NCBI RefSeq assembly: GCF_013402915.1
Contig: NC_050722.1
Location: 62,001 to 126,000 of the forward strand
Source of the DNA: Zygotorulaspora mrakii
Lineage: Eukaryota > Ascomycota > Saccharomycetes > Saccharomycetales > Saccharomycetaceae
Length of the DNA: 64,000 bases
Direction: 5' to 3'
Positions 52,545-63,428 of this stretch are shown piece after piece. The notes beneath the pieces are model-generated. The model saw only the letters and a program-made list of their open reading frames with translations. It was not told the origin of the DNA and ran no database searches. A program made the translations under genes and the position numbers. Each line of letters starts with the position of its first letter. The first letter of the stretch is position 1.

Positions 52545-52959
52545 TTCATTCGTTGTTCTTTACGAAACTATGTGGCTCTTAAGGAAGATCTCGCTCAATT
52601 GTTTACGACCAACAATTTGGGCAAGTTTGAAGAGATTAAGGGCACATGGGGGTCCTACAAATAACAAAAAGCGATCGGTACTGTTTTTAACAGTGGCGAT
52701 TCAGGTAAATGATTTACAAAGTCAATGAAACGGTCTCATTGCAATTGCGTTTCTTGTCCTCTTATGGATCTTTTTCGTGTGTTGTTAATTCTAGGTCCAG
52801 AAGCGGAATTAACACCTGAGTGAGAGACATGCCGACAAACTTGTGAGGAAATCAAATAACGGTAGTTAAAACAACTCAAGTCTCAAAATGCAACTTAAAG
52901 TTTTGCACTTTCTAAGAAGTGAGCGCTATCGTTAGGGAGCTACATTATTAACTATAAAA
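52545..52959. other. Divergent promoter region ALG9 / PHO13
   Basis: 415 bp with no recognisable RNA gene, credible ORF or strong regulatory motif. Confidence 0.45.
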
Positions 52960-53889
52960 ATGACTTTAACTGGACCTATCAAAATAAAATCTAAGGCAGT
53001 TGCGCAGGAATTCTTGGACAGCTTCGACAGTTTCTTGTTCGATTGTGATGGTGTTTTGTGGCTAGGTTCACACCTTTTACCAAGTATTAAAGAGACTTTG
53101 AAACTATTAACTGATTTAGGCAAGAAGCTAATATTTGTCACAAACAACTCCACCAAATCTCGTGCTGCCTACACAAAAAAGTTCGCTGGTTTTGGTATCG
53201 AAGTTTCGGAGGATCAAATATTCACTTCCGGATATGCCTCTGCAGTGTATGTTCGTGATTTCTTGAAATTGCAACCGGGAAAAGATAAAGTTTGGGTTTT
53301 TGGTGAATCAGGTATTTCGGAGGAATTGAGTCTGATGGGATACGAATCATTAGGTGGTGGGGATCCAAGATTAGATGAAACATTTGATTTCAAGACCTCA
53401 CCATTTTTGGTCAATGGTCTTGATCCAGATGTGCACTGTGTTGTCGCAGGCTTGGATACGAAAGTGAACTACCACCGTTTGGCCGTGAGTTTACAATATC
53501 TGCAAAAGGAAGATAGTGTTCATTTTGTTGGTACTAATGTTGACTCTACATTCCCTCAAAAGGGCTTTATCTTCCCTGGTGCTGGATCCACAATTGCTTC
53601 ACTTGCCTGTTCATCGGGAAGGACGCCAGTTTATTGTGGTAAACCAAATATAAATATGCTTAATACAATTGTTTCTGCAAAGAATTTGGATAAATCCAAA
53701 TGCTGTATGGTTGGTGACAGATTAAATACCGATATCAGATTTGGTGTTGAAGGAAGCTTGGGTGGAACTCTTTTGGTATTGACTGGTATTGAAACTGAAG
53801 AAAGAGCTTTGGAAGAAGACGGAGACCATCCTCAACCCAAATATTACGCAGAGAAGCTAGGAGATGTTTATGAATTGACATCCTCATAG
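52960..53889 (+). CDS. PHO13: HAD-family phosphatase Pho13 (phosphoglycolate / 4-nitrophenyl phosphatase)
   Basis: This is a 309-residue protein (312 in S. cerevisiae). HAD motif I is FDCDGVLW with nucleophile Asp28 and acid/base Asp30. Motif II is [10 protein letters not shown]. The C-terminal motif is [13 protein letters not shown]. It acts as a metabolite-repair enzyme that removes damaged products such as 2-phosphoglycolate and 4-phosphoerythronate. S. cerevisiae counterpart YDL236W, same orientation; it marks the return of the chromosome IV block between ALG9 and MGS1. Confidence 0.98.
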   Translation: MTLTGPIKIKSKAVAQEFLDSFDSFLFDCDGVLWLGSHLLPSIKETLKLLTDLGKKLIFVTNNSTKSRAAYTKKFAGFGIEVSEDQIFTSGYASAVYVRDFLKLQPGKDKVWVFGESGISEELSLMGYESLGGGDPRLDETFDFKTSPFLVNGLDPDVHCVVAGLDTKVNYHRLAVSLQYLQKEDSVHFVGTNVDSTFPQKGFIFPGAGSTIASLACSSGRTPVYCGKPNINMLNTIVSAKNLDKSKCCMVGDRLNTDIRFGVEGSLGGTLLVLTGIETEERALEEDGDHPQPKYYAEKLGDVYELTSS

Positions 53890-54407
53890 TCTTCAGATAG
53901 ATAATTTCGTAATTACCACGTCTATAGAATGTTTATTTTTTGTTCCGAATTATATGTGGAATATCATAACAACTATTTGTTTTGGTATATTTTACTTTTT
54001 TGTTCTGGAATCTACATCTTACTCTAAAATGAACAAAATAAAAACCAAATATAAATTCTAGAAAGGAATATAGGAAAAAACAGTAAAAAATACGTAAGCG
54101 AGAGGGTTAACATGACAAAGATCTGCATATATCTGTGCTTTGCCCCCCATGTCATTCACAGTTTCTAGAGAGAGTTTTCCTGTGATGGTTCATGCGAGGC
54201 CACTCTTGTCATCATAAGTAGAGAGGAGTAGGCTTATAACTGTAACTTGCGATGGCAGTATATTCAGTATAACGTCTCGCATTATATGAAAGACTATTAG
54301 ATGAGTTTTGGCTGTAATGTTTACCTTTTTTCTTTTTCATATGTAATTTAATTTTTTAGAGACAGCTCTTATATTTTGATCTCTTCTGTCGCGTTACTGT
54401 TGGTAAT
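53890..54407. other. PHO13-MGS1 intergenic region
   Basis: 518 bp to the first possible MGS1 ATG. It is AT-rich with no RNA gene or strong motif. It contains the PHO13 terminator and the MGS1 promoter. Confidence 0.45.
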
Positions 54408-54500
54408 ATGGAATCAAATTCTGTCATAATGACTAAAGCGTTATGTATTCGGGTTTCATATAGAAGAGAACAAGCGCCTTGGATACTTTTCTGCATTCCT

Positions 54501-56192
54501 ATGTCCAATAAATCCAAGTTATCGTCTGAGCAATTAATTGCATGTCCGGTCTGTAACAAGACAATCCCTTACTCCTCAATCAATGCGCATTTAGATAGCT
54601 GCGCGACTAGCAATCACAGTACTGGGAAGCAACCGACTTTGACAAGTGTTCTTGGGGGCATAAAGAAGAGGAGGCGTAAGGAAGCAGATGCAACAGTTAT
54701 AGATTTGGATGCAGAGACATCGAATGGAATTCCACCAGGTAAATCGGCATTTCCTTCAGAAGATACCCAAGATTCCAAGAGAGTGAAAAAAGAATCCTCA
54801 AACAACAGCAATACGTATGAATTACGACACTTGCAGAGGATCAGTCATCTGCCGTTAAGCGAAAAGCTGCGACCCAAAGATATACGTGAATATGTTGGTC
54901 AACAGCACATTCTTTCCCAAGAAAATGGAACTCTATTTAAATATATCAAAGAGGGTATTATACCGTCAATGATTTTATGGGGGCCGCCTGGAGTTGGAAA
55001 AACTTCATTAGCAAGGCTACTAACGGGGACAGCGAGCAACAATGGTGTGACATATCATCTGGTCGAGACAAGCGCAACAAAAGCGAATACCCAGGAACTG
55101 CGTTCAATCTTTGATAAAGCGAAAAATGATTATCACCTAACAAAGCGAAGGACGGTTCTATTTATTGACGAGATTCATCGATTTAATAAGAATCAACAAG
55201 ACTTACTGCTGCCGTACGTTGAAAATGGTGACATAGTATTAATTGGTGCAACGACAGAAAATCCTAGTTTCCAATTGAATAATGCTCTTATTAGCAGATG
55301 CCATGTATTTGTATTAGAAAAACTGAACACGAATGAAAGTTGTATTGTATTATCGAGAGGTGTGGCGCTATTAAATAGATTGCGAAATCATGTGTGGAAA
55401 GTGGGAAAACCATTGAAACTGTCCAGAGTAGTGCTGGAATACATAGTAAATCTTTCGGTAGGAGATATCAGAAGAGCATTGAACTTGTTAGAGATGATAG
55501 AAGTTTCAACTAGAACAATTCAAGATGGAAAAGAACTCACAGTTGATGAAGTAAGATCGATTCTTACCAACAAAAGCTCAGAAGGAATCAGTACTTACTA
55601 TGACACTAGTGGAGACAATCATTACGACACAATATCTGCATTTCACAAAGCAATAAGAGGCTCTGATGAGAATGCATCATTATACTATTTAGCCCGAATG
55701 CTGCAGGGAGGCGAAGATCCATTGTATATTGCTCGTAGAATGATCAGAATTGCGAGTGAGGATATTGGAAATAGAGATAATACACTACTACCCTTAGCAG
55801 TAGCTGCACATGATGCTGTGATGAAAATTGGATTGCCAGAGGCAGACTTGGCTCTCGCACAATGTTGCGTAGCCTTAGCAAGAGCTCCAAAATCTGTCGA
55901 CTTGTATCGCGCTTGGAAGCAACTGAAATCTATGTTACATGAAAACACATATAGCATGGCATCTAGTGAAATCCCGTTGCATATCAGAAATGCCCCAACT
56001 GAGCTAATGAAAGGATTAGGGTATCATAAAGGGTACAAGTACAACCCAGATTACATAGATGGTAAGGTCAAGCAGAGCTATCTACCAGACGAAATAATTC
56101 GTCAATGTGAAGACAAAGAAGATCTACAATTCCTTAAAGGGCAGCATTTAGGGACCAAGAGAGATCCAGATCTCGATTATGATAGTTTATGA
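54501..56192 (+). CDS. MGS1: AAA+ ATPase Mgs1 (WRNIP1/RarA family)
   Basis: The start is uncertain. An in-frame ATG at 54408 would give 594 residues (587 in S. cerevisiae), but the 31 extra residues look unstructured. ATG 54501 (MSNKSKL) puts the UBZ zinc finger near the N-terminus, as in relatives, and gives 563 residues. The zinc ligands are then Cys15, Cys18, His30 and Cys34 (ACPVCNK). Walker A GPPGVGKT is at 161-168, and Walker B with FIDEIHRFNK is near 221-230. The C-terminal tetramerisation region ends RDPDLDYDSL. Mgs1 binds ubiquitylated PCNA and works at stalled replication forks. Confidence 0.94.
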   Translation: MSNKSKLSSEQLIACPVCNKTIPYSSINAHLDSCATSNHSTGKQPTLTSVLGGIKKRRRKEADATVIDLDAETSNGIPPGKSAFPSEDTQDSKRVKKESSNNSNTYELRHLQRISHLPLSEKLRPKDIREYVGQQHILSQENGTLFKYIKEGIIPSMILWGPPGVGKTSLARLLTGTASNNGVTYHLVETSATKANTQELRSIFDKAKNDYHLTKRRTVLFIDEIHRFNKNQQDLLLPYVENGDIVLIGATTENPSFQLNNALISRCHVFVLEKLNTNESCIVLSRGVALLNRLRNHVWKVGKPLKLSRVVLEYIVNLSVGDIRRALNLLEMIEVSTRTIQDGKELTVDEVRSILTNKSSEGISTYYDTSGDNHYDTISAFHKAIRGSDENASLYYLARMLQGGEDPLYIARRMIRIASEDIGNRDNTLLPLAVAAHDAVMKIGLPEADLALAQCCVALARAPKSVDLYRAWKQLKSMLHENTYSMASSEIPLHIRNAPTELMKGLGYHKGYKYNPDYIDGKVKQSYLPDEIIRQCEDKEDLQFLKGQHLGTKRDPDLDYDSL

Positions 56193-56319
56193 TAGACTGA
56201 AGAAAATATAATAAAAAAAGATGCATATGTTACACGTAGTTATAGACTCCACTATGAAAAATAGTTTGAGTAAGAGCTGGTGGATCAACAAGGAGTCCAT
56301 AAGGAAGAAAGGAAAGTCT

Positions 56320-56763
56320 TCAGAGCTCGCAGTGATAGTACTCAGAGAGCTCTTCTCTGACCAGACTGAATTCGTGTCTAGCCTGAACCAACGCCTTCTC
56401 AATGGCATCCAGATAAACAGCGTCATCTTCAGTGACATCTTCTGAGCTGGCCATGCTGCCTAGATCTTCAGTGCTGGAGAAACCGCTTTCCTTCTTTCTG
56501 CCCAGATTCTGTATTCTTTCGCACACCCAAGCGATACTTTGCAAACCCAAAGCTGCTGACGAGCCTTTGAGGAAGTGTCCCAAACTGTCCAATTTCTTCA
56601 GATCTCTGGTCTGTTGAACATTGACCTCCATCTCCTCGAAAGTATTCGACGCTTGTTCCAAGAACTGAATGATAAGTCCCTTGGAGAAACCTGGGTCATC
56701 TTCGTCCATTGAGATGATCTCGTTCAGTATGCTCCAATTAATAACCTCTTTTGGTATCGTCAT
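56320..56763 (-). CDS. YPD1: Histidine phosphotransfer protein Ypd1
   Basis: The first in-frame ATG is at 56763 (MTIPKEVINW), giving 147 residues (167 in S. cerevisiae). Ypd1 relays phosphate from Sln1 to Ssk1 and Skn7 in osmosensing. The HPt motif DSLGHFLKGSSAALGL places phospho-acceptor His63, and the four-helix-bundle sequence GLQSIAWVCERIQNLGRK is nearly unchanged. The shorter length comes from a shorter acidic loop between helices D and E (STEDLGSMASSEDVTEDDA). S. cerevisiae counterpart YDL235C. Convergent with MGS1 and divergent from PPN2. Confidence 0.97.
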   Translation of the reverse strand: MTIPKEVINWSILNEIISMDEDDPGFSKGLIIQFLEQASNTFEEMEVNVQQTRDLKKLDSLGHFLKGSSAALGLQSIAWVCERIQNLGRKKESGFSSTEDLGSMASSEDVTEDDAVYLDAIEKALVQARHEFSLVREELSEYYHCEL

Positions 56764-57318
56764 ATCGCAACTCCCCACTATACTTCGTTCCAGCCCTCTG
56801 TTAGTTCCCTACTTTGTCTTCTTTTCCTTTGAACGTAGCCTATTCTAAATCTCGAGATCAAATCAGCTTCACGCGAAAAAAAGGAATTCTCAATGATCTT
56901 CCCTTAGGTAACCCTGCAATTGATCCAACGATGTATAAGACCTAGGTTGGAATGTTGTATTTCTTTACATCTGCAGTACTGCACCCCTGGCCAAATTTTT
57001 CAATCGATGTGGCCGACGCAGCAGGAGGCATTATTCCGACAAAACGTCAATTTAATGAAAAATACACTCACGTGGCTAATGACTTATTGACTGCAACAGC
57101 TTGTGCTGCAGATGCACAACCTAAAAGGTTTACCGGCACAATGCCACACGATTGAGCAAGATGCGATGTTATGTGATGTGTGTGGCGACATTATCGCGAT
57201 TGGTGACACCAGAGTGTAGGCCATATATAAGCATCTCGAGTTGATCATTCTGCTCTGCGAAAATGAGAAGTTCCAAGTAGTTCGAGAGAGCAGCTGCGAC
57301 GAAAAAAGTGAGATATAA
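56764..57318. other. Divergent promoter region YPD1 / PPN2
   Basis: 555 bp. A TATATAA box at 57224-57230 is 89 bp before the PPN2 ATG. No other recognisable content; a 67-codon frame at 56952-57155 has no family resemblance. Confidence 0.5.
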
Positions 57319-58356
57319 ATGGTGAATAAGCACAAAGAGCGAGACAGCCTAGCCATGAGAAGTGTTCCTTTCGTGCTGCCGCTCTTGGTATCACTAGTGC
57401 TTTTTGGCATCTATATGACATGTACTCTCGTCAGCCTGGATGACGGACCTCTAAATATTCCTCCGGAGAAACGACTGCCCAAACTCAACATGTTTGAAAG
57501 AGTCACCGAGCACATGAGCCATGAGCGGGATTTCAGGCTTGTGTTCATTGGCGATGTGCATGGCCAGTACGACGATCTTCAGAGATTTATAGATGAAGAG
57601 CTTGGCGGATTGGATGAGGAGACCACCATTGTGCTTTTGGGAGACATGGTAAACAAGGGCCCAGATTCCGACAAGGTCGTCTCATTCATACTCAACAACA
57701 AGAGAAATGTGAGGTGCATCATGGGCAACCACGATCTTGCTGTTCTGTTTGCGTATATGAACCCTAAATTGAATAGACGACCACTCCGTAAGATCCGCAA
57801 GCAACTGAGACCCTTAGAGGTCGACTCACAGGCCGGCTTTTTCTACCCCGATGATGTGACAAAGGTCAAAGAAGCACATACTGTTCTAGCGGAGAACCTT
57901 GGGTTCGAGGCGCTGAGAGATCTTGCGCTTCACTGTCCCGTCGCAATGGAGCTAAAATTGCCGGACGACGAGTCTCTTTTCACTGTTCATGCCGGTATGA
58001 TGCCCGGCGACTTCATCGATAATATTCCCACGGCGGGCGCTGTCACCGAAACTAAATACATCAATCCCAAGGATTGGTCTGATTACTCGAAGGAAAAAGA
58101 CCGTCGCCACAAGAGCCGGTGGTACACATTCTGGAAGAAAGACAAACTGCAGGAAAAATACGATCACATCACAGTGCTCTACGGCCACGACGCCAACAAG
58201 GGCCTCAATTTGCATGCACACACCAAGGGAATGGACTCAGGATGTGTCAAGGGTGGCGCTCTGAGTGGTTTTGTCTACCAGTACCACCACAAGAAGAACA
58301 AACTGACGCACTACCTGCTGCAGACCAACTGCGACGGTTACTTTCCACAATTGTGA
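57319..58356 (+). CDS. PPN2: Vacuolar zinc-dependent endopolyphosphatase Ppn2
   Basis: This is a 345-residue protein (326 in S. cerevisiae, YNL217W). A short N-terminal cytosolic segment is followed by one membrane anchor (about 16-38, VPFVLPLLVSLVLFGIYMTC), placing the enzyme in the vacuole lumen. Metallophosphatase motifs are GDVHGQ at 78-83, GDMVNKGPDS near 108-117, GNHD at 136-139, and downstream VHAGMMPGD and YGHDANKG. It cuts long polyphosphate chains internally. The coding region is GC-richer than its flanks. Confidence 0.96.
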   Translation: MVNKHKERDSLAMRSVPFVLPLLVSLVLFGIYMTCTLVSLDDGPLNIPPEKRLPKLNMFERVTEHMSHERDFRLVFIGDVHGQYDDLQRFIDEELGGLDEETTIVLLGDMVNKGPDSDKVVSFILNNKRNVRCIMGNHDLAVLFAYMNPKLNRRPLRKIRKQLRPLEVDSQAGFFYPDDVTKVKEAHTVLAENLGFEALRDLALHCPVAMELKLPDDESLFTVHAGMMPGDFIDNIPTAGAVTETKYINPKDWSDYSKEKDRRHKSRWYTFWKKDKLQEKYDHITVLYGHDANKGLNLHAHTKGMDSGCVKGGALSGFVYQYHHKKNKLTHYLLQTNCDGYFPQL

Positions 58357-58656
58357 ATCAACATACATAGCTCCTACATAAAGAATACATTCCGACCGCA
58401 TCAAGTTAAATATTAGCTCAATAGTTCATTGCTTCATCGCATTACCCGCCTGCGCCATTTCCTTCGATATTCATCACTAGACGAAAGTTTAAAAAACTTT
58501 TGAAAATAAACAAAGGAAATAGACGGTCCTGCAAGATTCAGTCAAATCCCAAACATCCACCACCTAAACACCATATACAAAAAAGACCTGGTCACCACTA
58601 GAGAATAGTTGAACAAGTTGAAGAATTGTGGTCGCTTGTGAATCGAGATCTCAGCT
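58357..58656. promoter_or_regulatory. PPN2-RAP1 intergenic region, RAP1 promoter
   Basis: 300 bp. A Reb1 core on the minus strand (TTACCCG, 58442-58448) lies about 210 bp before the RAP1 ATG. CCCAAACATCC at 58548-58558 partly matches the Rap1 site (CACCCRNACAY orientation) about 100 bp upstream, where autoregulation is known in S. cerevisiae. That second match is imperfect. Confidence 0.4.
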
Positions 58657-61146
58657 ATGTCAAGTCCAGCAGATTTTGAGACTGCTCCCGATGAGTTTGT
58701 TGATAACTTAGGGAGCAATGCAGACAACAATGTAAATAAGGATACCCCTGCGATTGACGTGCCAGCTGTGAGCTCAAAATTCGAAGAGAGAGCCGCTGAT
58801 GTAGTGGAAAATACTGCCGAGACTAAGCAAAAGAAGGAGGAGGATGAATCAGCTGGAAAAACAGTCGAGGAAAGCAGTGGTACCGGTGTGGAGAGTGCTG
58901 GAGGTGTGACGGTGCATGAAGAAGAAACTGGCGTTGATGTGCCAGAACAGACTCTGTTCAAAGGGTTTTCGTTTTATTTGAATCGTGATGCGTCGGCTTA
59001 CGATTCAATGAATGATGCTGATCAATTGAGTCGTCTTATTGAAGCTAATGGGGGTAAAACGTTAAGCGAACAGCCACAGGTGGGCTCCGATATCACAAGC
59101 GTGTTTGTCGTGTCGCCCTATAATGATACTAAACTGCCAACTGTGACGCCGACCTACATCAGAGCATGCTGTCAAAACAGCACTTTGCTGAAAATAGAGA
59201 ATTATCTTGTTCCTTTCGATGAGTTTCGGTCTGTTATAGATACACAGTTGCACGAAGAACATGGTAATGTCAAGCAGGGGTATGAAAACGAGGAAGTTTT
59301 CGACGACCCATCCCTGCAGAACAACGACGTCAACGCCATAGAAAGTAAAGTAGATGCCTCTGATGAGCAAAAGTTGAAGTCAGGTAATGATCAAGTACAG
59401 CATTCACCATTAGGAACAGGTGTAGCAGTTAATATTCCGAATACAAATACAAATACAGGGCTGGCACCTGAACAACAGTCGCAAGCAGATCATGAATCAA
59501 AGAAAGATGCCGAACCTTTAGTAGAGATGGAAGATCAGATTCCTTCAAAGATTTCCGACAGTCAGCTTGTTCCCGGCGTGCCACAGGAATCTTATCAGCT
59601 ACCACACGCGGGGGTTCAGCAACAAATGGTACGTAAAGAAGGGGACAACGCCTTCGATTCCACTAGAACAATGCTTGCGAGGGCGAATATGCCAACGCAT
59701 AACAAAGCATCCTTTACAGAGGCTGAGGATGAATTTATTTTGGATGTTGTGAGAAAGAATCCTACAAGAAGAACCACACATACTTTGTATGATGAAATTT
59801 CACATTACGTGCCAAATCATACGGGCAATTCTATTAGACATCGTTTTCGTGTGTACCTCTCAAAGAGACTGGAATTTGTTTACGAAGTTGATAAATACGG
59901 TAAATTGATTCGTGATGATAACGGTAATTTAATCAAAACAAAAATTTTACCACCATCAATCAAAAAAAAATTTACTGCGGATGAGGATTACTCTTTAGCG
60001 ATTGGAATCAAGAAACAATTTTACCGTGATTTGTATCAAATTGACCCAGACACTGGTGTTTCTTTGATTACTGATGAGGATAGCCCCACAGCGATTGCTA
60101 AGAGAAATATGACCATGGACCCAAATCACGTTCCGGGAACGGAGCCTAGTTTTACAGATTATCGTGTCAACGATAGAAGAGGCCCTATTGCAAGAGAATT
60201 TTTCAAACAATTTGGGGAGTCGCACTCAACACATACTGAAAATGCTTGGCGAGATAGATTTAGGAAATTTTTACTAGCGTATGGTATCGACAACTACATT
60301 GAATACTATGAAGGTGAAAAGAATGAAGGAAATATACCAGAACCAATGAAAAATTTAACTAATAGGGTAAAAAGGCCCGGAATCCCAACACCCGGCAACT
60401 ACAATTCAGCTGCTAAAAGAGCTAGAATATATGGGTCAGAGAAACCTAATCAATCTGGAACAACATCTGCTGCAGTAACCGCTGCTACGTCGGCTGTCGC
60501 AGCTGCCTCTGGAAATACCGCTGGTCAATTAGAATCTGGCCATGGACATTATGCTGTTCCTGAAAGTGAATTGCTGGACGAAGATACCATGAATTTCATT
60601 TCCAGCATAAGGAATGACTTAAATAAATTTGACAATAGCATTCCTTTTGAGTATCCGCAAGAGATCGCAGAAGCCATTCGTAACGATTTCTCCAATGAGG
60701 AAGCTGAATTTGATAACATCGATCCAGATTCTATACCATTTCCGCCAGAAATTGCAAGTATCGATCTTTTCTTACCACAATTTTTTCGCATGTCTAGTAC
60801 AAGAGAGTTTTTGGAGAAGGTTCACGAAGTAATTTCGAGAGATTACGAACCCTCGCAAGCTGAAAAATTAGTACAGGACCTTTGTGATGAAGCGGGCGTG
60901 CGGAAGACCTTCAGCACTAGCATATTAACTGCCCTATCCGGAGACTTAATGGTGTTCCCACGCTATTTTTTGAACATGTTCAAACATAATATGAATCCTC
61001 CATCAAACGTACCGGGTATTTGGACAAGGGAAGATGATAGGATGCTAAGGGCCAATAAGGAAGACGGCATAAATGAACTGACGAAAAGGCATGGTACAGG
61101 CCGGCTGGAAATGAGAAGAAAATTTGTGGAAAAGGATTTAATTTAA
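58657..61146 (+). CDS. RAP1: Rap1, telomere- and promoter-binding general regulatory factor
   Basis: 829 residues (827 in S. cerevisiae). An acidic N-terminus precedes a BRCT domain at about 99-188 (LFKGFSFYLNRDASAYDSMN). The DNA-binding region has two Myb-like folds, about 349-410 (KASFTEAEDEFILDVVRKNP) and about 437-555 (KKKFTADEDYSLAIGIKKQF). An Ala/Ser/Gly-rich linker near 605-630 follows, and then the C-terminal RCT domain (about 670-829) that recruits Rif and Sir proteins. It binds telomeric repeats and ribosomal-protein promoters. It is the last gene of the conserved YNL run; the usual right neighbour IES2 is absent. Confidence 0.97.
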   Translation: MSSPADFETAPDEFVDNLGSNADNNVNKDTPAIDVPAVSSKFEERAADVVENTAETKQKKEEDESAGKTVEESSGTGVESAGGVTVHEEETGVDVPEQTLFKGFSFYLNRDASAYDSMNDADQLSRLIEANGGKTLSEQPQVGSDITSVFVVSPYNDTKLPTVTPTYIRACCQNSTLLKIENYLVPFDEFRSVIDTQLHEEHGNVKQGYENEEVFDDPSLQNNDVNAIESKVDASDEQKLKSGNDQVQHSPLGTGVAVNIPNTNTNTGLAPEQQSQADHESKKDAEPLVEMEDQIPSKISDSQLVPGVPQESYQLPHAGVQQQMVRKEGDNAFDSTRTMLARANMPTHNKASFTEAEDEFILDVVRKNPTRRTTHTLYDEISHYVPNHTGNSIRHRFRVYLSKRLEFVYEVDKYGKLIRDDNGNLIKTKILPPSIKKKFTADEDYSLAIGIKKQFYRDLYQIDPDTGVSLITDEDSPTAIAKRNMTMDPNHVPGTEPSFTDYRVNDRRGPIAREFFKQFGESHSTHTENAWRDRFRKFLLAYGIDNYIEYYEGEKNEGNIPEPMKNLTNRVKRPGIPTPGNYNSAAKRARIYGSEKPNQSGTTSAAVTAATSAVAAASGNTAGQLESGHGHYAVPESELLDEDTMNFISSIRNDLNKFDNSIPFEYPQEIAEAIRNDFSNEEAEFDNIDPDSIPFPPEIASIDLFLPQFFRMSSTREFLEKVHEVISRDYEPSQAEKLVQDLCDEAGVRKTFSTSILTALSGDLMVFPRYFLNMFKHNMNPPSNVPGIWTREDDRMLRANKEDGINELTKRHGTGRLEMRRKFVEKDLI

Positions 61147-61725
61147 TAGGAGACAAGCCGAGGTGACTAGGTGATTTACTCGAGGTTTTCATAATAATGG
61201 CACAGCTCTTGATTTTTTGTAACTCGTGTTTGACTTGTAACATAAACTTCGTATTTGGAATTCTCTTAAGTGTGGCTGTTTCGCCATTCTAACGATATAA
61301 AATAATGTACTTACAACAAGTGAAGTGTGTAACTACTACGATAAACAGATTATATTGGTGTTTTTTTTTTTGCGTCGTATATATTATGACTTTTTACGCG
61401 GCGCCGCCAGTTTGTAGGTGACAGAAACACACAATAAGATGACCCAAGTCAGCTATGTTTGATTTCTCATGCTCGAATTGTCAAATAAGATGTGTAGTAA
61501 TTCATGCTAAGTAGAGGTTGAGTAAACCTGCCATTGGAAAACTCGAAACTAAATTTCTTTAAGCGTGATAGATCACTATCATTACATTCGTGACTAATGA
61601 TAAATGCTAAAGGTGGCAAATTTTTTGAAGATCGATCACAATGAAGAAAGGTAAAAGTCAGTTACACCATACATATGAACTATAATTTATACTGGGTGAA
61701 ATAAAGGACAGTATACACATTTTTA
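61147..61725. other. RAP1-CCT4 intergenic region at a synteny breakpoint
   Basis: 579 bp joining blocks that are far apart in S. cerevisiae (YNL216W next to YDL143W). A poly-T tract at about 61361-61371 and a GCGGCGCCGCC block near 61400 are the only odd composition. The PACE box for CCT4 is at 61612-61620. No tRNA or repeat is visible at the junction. Confidence 0.55.
61612..61620 (+). promoter_or_regulatory. PACE box (GGTGGCAAA, Rpn4-type) upstream of CCT4
   Basis: Exact nine-base proteasome-associated control element GGTGGCAAA, 105 bp before the CCT4 ATG. This is the normal position and orientation for Rpn4 sites. It suggests that this chaperonin gene responds with the proteasome genes. 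Confidence 0.6.
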
Positions 61726-63309
61726 ATGAGTGTTCAGATCTTTGGAGACCAGGTTACTGAAGAGAGAGCTGAAAATGCTCGTATGTCTGCTTTTGTCGGC
61801 GCCATTGCAGTGGGGGACCTTGTCAAAAGTACCCTGGGGCCAAAAGGTATGGACAAGCTGCTGCAGAGTGCATCCAGTGACAAATCTTTGGTGACCAATG
61901 ATGGTGCTACTATTTTAAAGTCAATTCCATTGGACAATCCCGCAGCCAAGGTTTTAGTAAATATTAGTAAAGTGCAAGATGACGAAGTCGGTGACGGGAC
62001 AACTAGCGTTACAGTTTTGAGTGCTGAATTGTTGCGAGAGGCAGAAACACTTATTGAGCAATCTAAAATTCATCCACAAACGATTATAGAAGGATTCAGA
62101 ATAGCATCGCATGCGGCTCTAAGTGCTTTGGAAAAAGTAGCTATTGACAATTCTGCAGACGAGAAAAAATTTCACAATGATTTGATTCACATTTCTAAGA
62201 CAACTTTGTCGTCCAAGATTCTCTCCCAAGATAAAGAATATTTCGCAAAGTTGGCGACTGACGCAATTCTGAGACTAAAGGGCTCTACCAATCTAGAACA
62301 CATCCAAATCATCAAGATCCTAGGTGGTAAGCTGTCTGACTCTTTTCTTGATGAGGGGTTCATTTTAGCAAAGAAATTCGGGAATAACCAACCCAAAAGA
62401 GTAGAAAACGCAAAAATTCTAATTGCCAACACGTCTTTGGATACCGATAAGGTAAAAGTTTTTGGAACGAAATTCAAAGTTGACTCTACCTCAAAATTAG
62501 CCCAGCTGGAGAAAGCTGAACGTGAGAAGATGAAGAACAAAATAGCGAAAATTTCAAAATTTGGAATCAACACTTTTATAAATAGACAACTGATTTATGA
62601 TTATCCAGAGCAATTGTTCACCGATTTAGGAATCAATTCCATAGAGCATGCTGATTTTGAAGGTGTCGAGAGATTAGCATTAGTCACAGGTGGTGAAGTG
62701 GTTTCCACCTTTGATGAGCCAAGTAAATGTAAACTAGGGGAGTGTGATCTCATTGAAGAAATCATGATTGGAGAGGAATCGTTTTTAAAATTTAGCGGTT
62801 GCAAATCAGGCGAAGCTTGTACCATTGTTTTGAGAGGAGCAACAGATCAGGTTTTGGATGAAGCTGAAAGATCATTGCATGATGCTCTTTCTGTTTTATC
62901 GCAAACTACTAAAGAGACAAGGACTGTTTTGGGAGGTGGCTGTGCTGAGATGATCATGTCTAAATCTGTTGACACTGCTGCTCAAAACGTGGATGGGAAA
63001 AAGTCACTGGCCGTAGAAGCATTTGCCAGAGCCCTCAGGCAACTACCAACAATCCTGGCTGATAACGCCGGTTTTGATAGTAGTGAATTGGTCGCAAAGC
63101 TAAGGTCCTCAATTTACAATGGTATGTCAACTTCAGGTCTTGACCTGAATAACGGATGCATAGCCGATATGAGAGAATTGGGTATAGTGGAAAGTTACAA
63201 ACTTAAGAGGGCAGTAGTTAGTTCTGCTTCGGAAGCTTCAGAAGTTTTGCTTCGTGTTGATAATATTATCCGTGCTAAGCCAAGAACTGCCGATAGACAA
63301 CGTATGTAA
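61726..63309 (+). CDS. CCT4: Chaperonin CCT/TRiC delta subunit Cct4
   Basis: 527 residues (528 in S. cerevisiae). Cct4 is one of eight subunits of the cytosolic chaperonin that folds actin and tubulin. Group II chaperonin motifs are present: [12 protein letters not shown] at 35-46, VTNDGATIL at 56-64, [11 protein letters not shown] at 85-95, and the C-terminal nucleotide-pocket sequence VLGGGCAEM. Subunit identity follows from similarity to the delta subunit (ending [14 protein letters not shown]). It lies away from its S. cerevisiae neighbours. Confidence 0.97.
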   Translation: MSVQIFGDQVTEERAENARMSAFVGAIAVGDLVKSTLGPKGMDKLLQSASSDKSLVTNDGATILKSIPLDNPAAKVLVNISKVQDDEVGDGTTSVTVLSAELLREAETLIEQSKIHPQTIIEGFRIASHAALSALEKVAIDNSADEKKFHNDLIHISKTTLSSKILSQDKEYFAKLATDAILRLKGSTNLEHIQIIKILGGKLSDSFLDEGFILAKKFGNNQPKRVENAKILIANTSLDTDKVKVFGTKFKVDSTSKLAQLEKAEREKMKNKIAKISKFGINTFINRQLIYDYPEQLFTDLGINSIEHADFEGVERLALVTGGEVVSTFDEPSKCKLGECDLIEEIMIGEESFLKFSGCKSGEACTIVLRGATDQVLDEAERSLHDALSVLSQTTKETRTVLGGGCAEMIMSKSVDTAAQNVDGKKSLAVEAFARALRQLPTILADNAGFDSSELVAKLRSSIYNGMSTSGLDLNNGCIADMRELGIVESYKLKRAVVSSASEASEVLLRVDNIIRAKPRTADRQRM

Positions 63310-63428
63310 ACTAGCAAGTCATATCTTTTCATATCTGTAATTAATTTTTTTTTGTTGTTTCGTTCACTGAGTAAACTATACGTCTGAGTGAGATATAAAC
63401 TTGAAAAGAATGGCATAATGAAGTTTCA

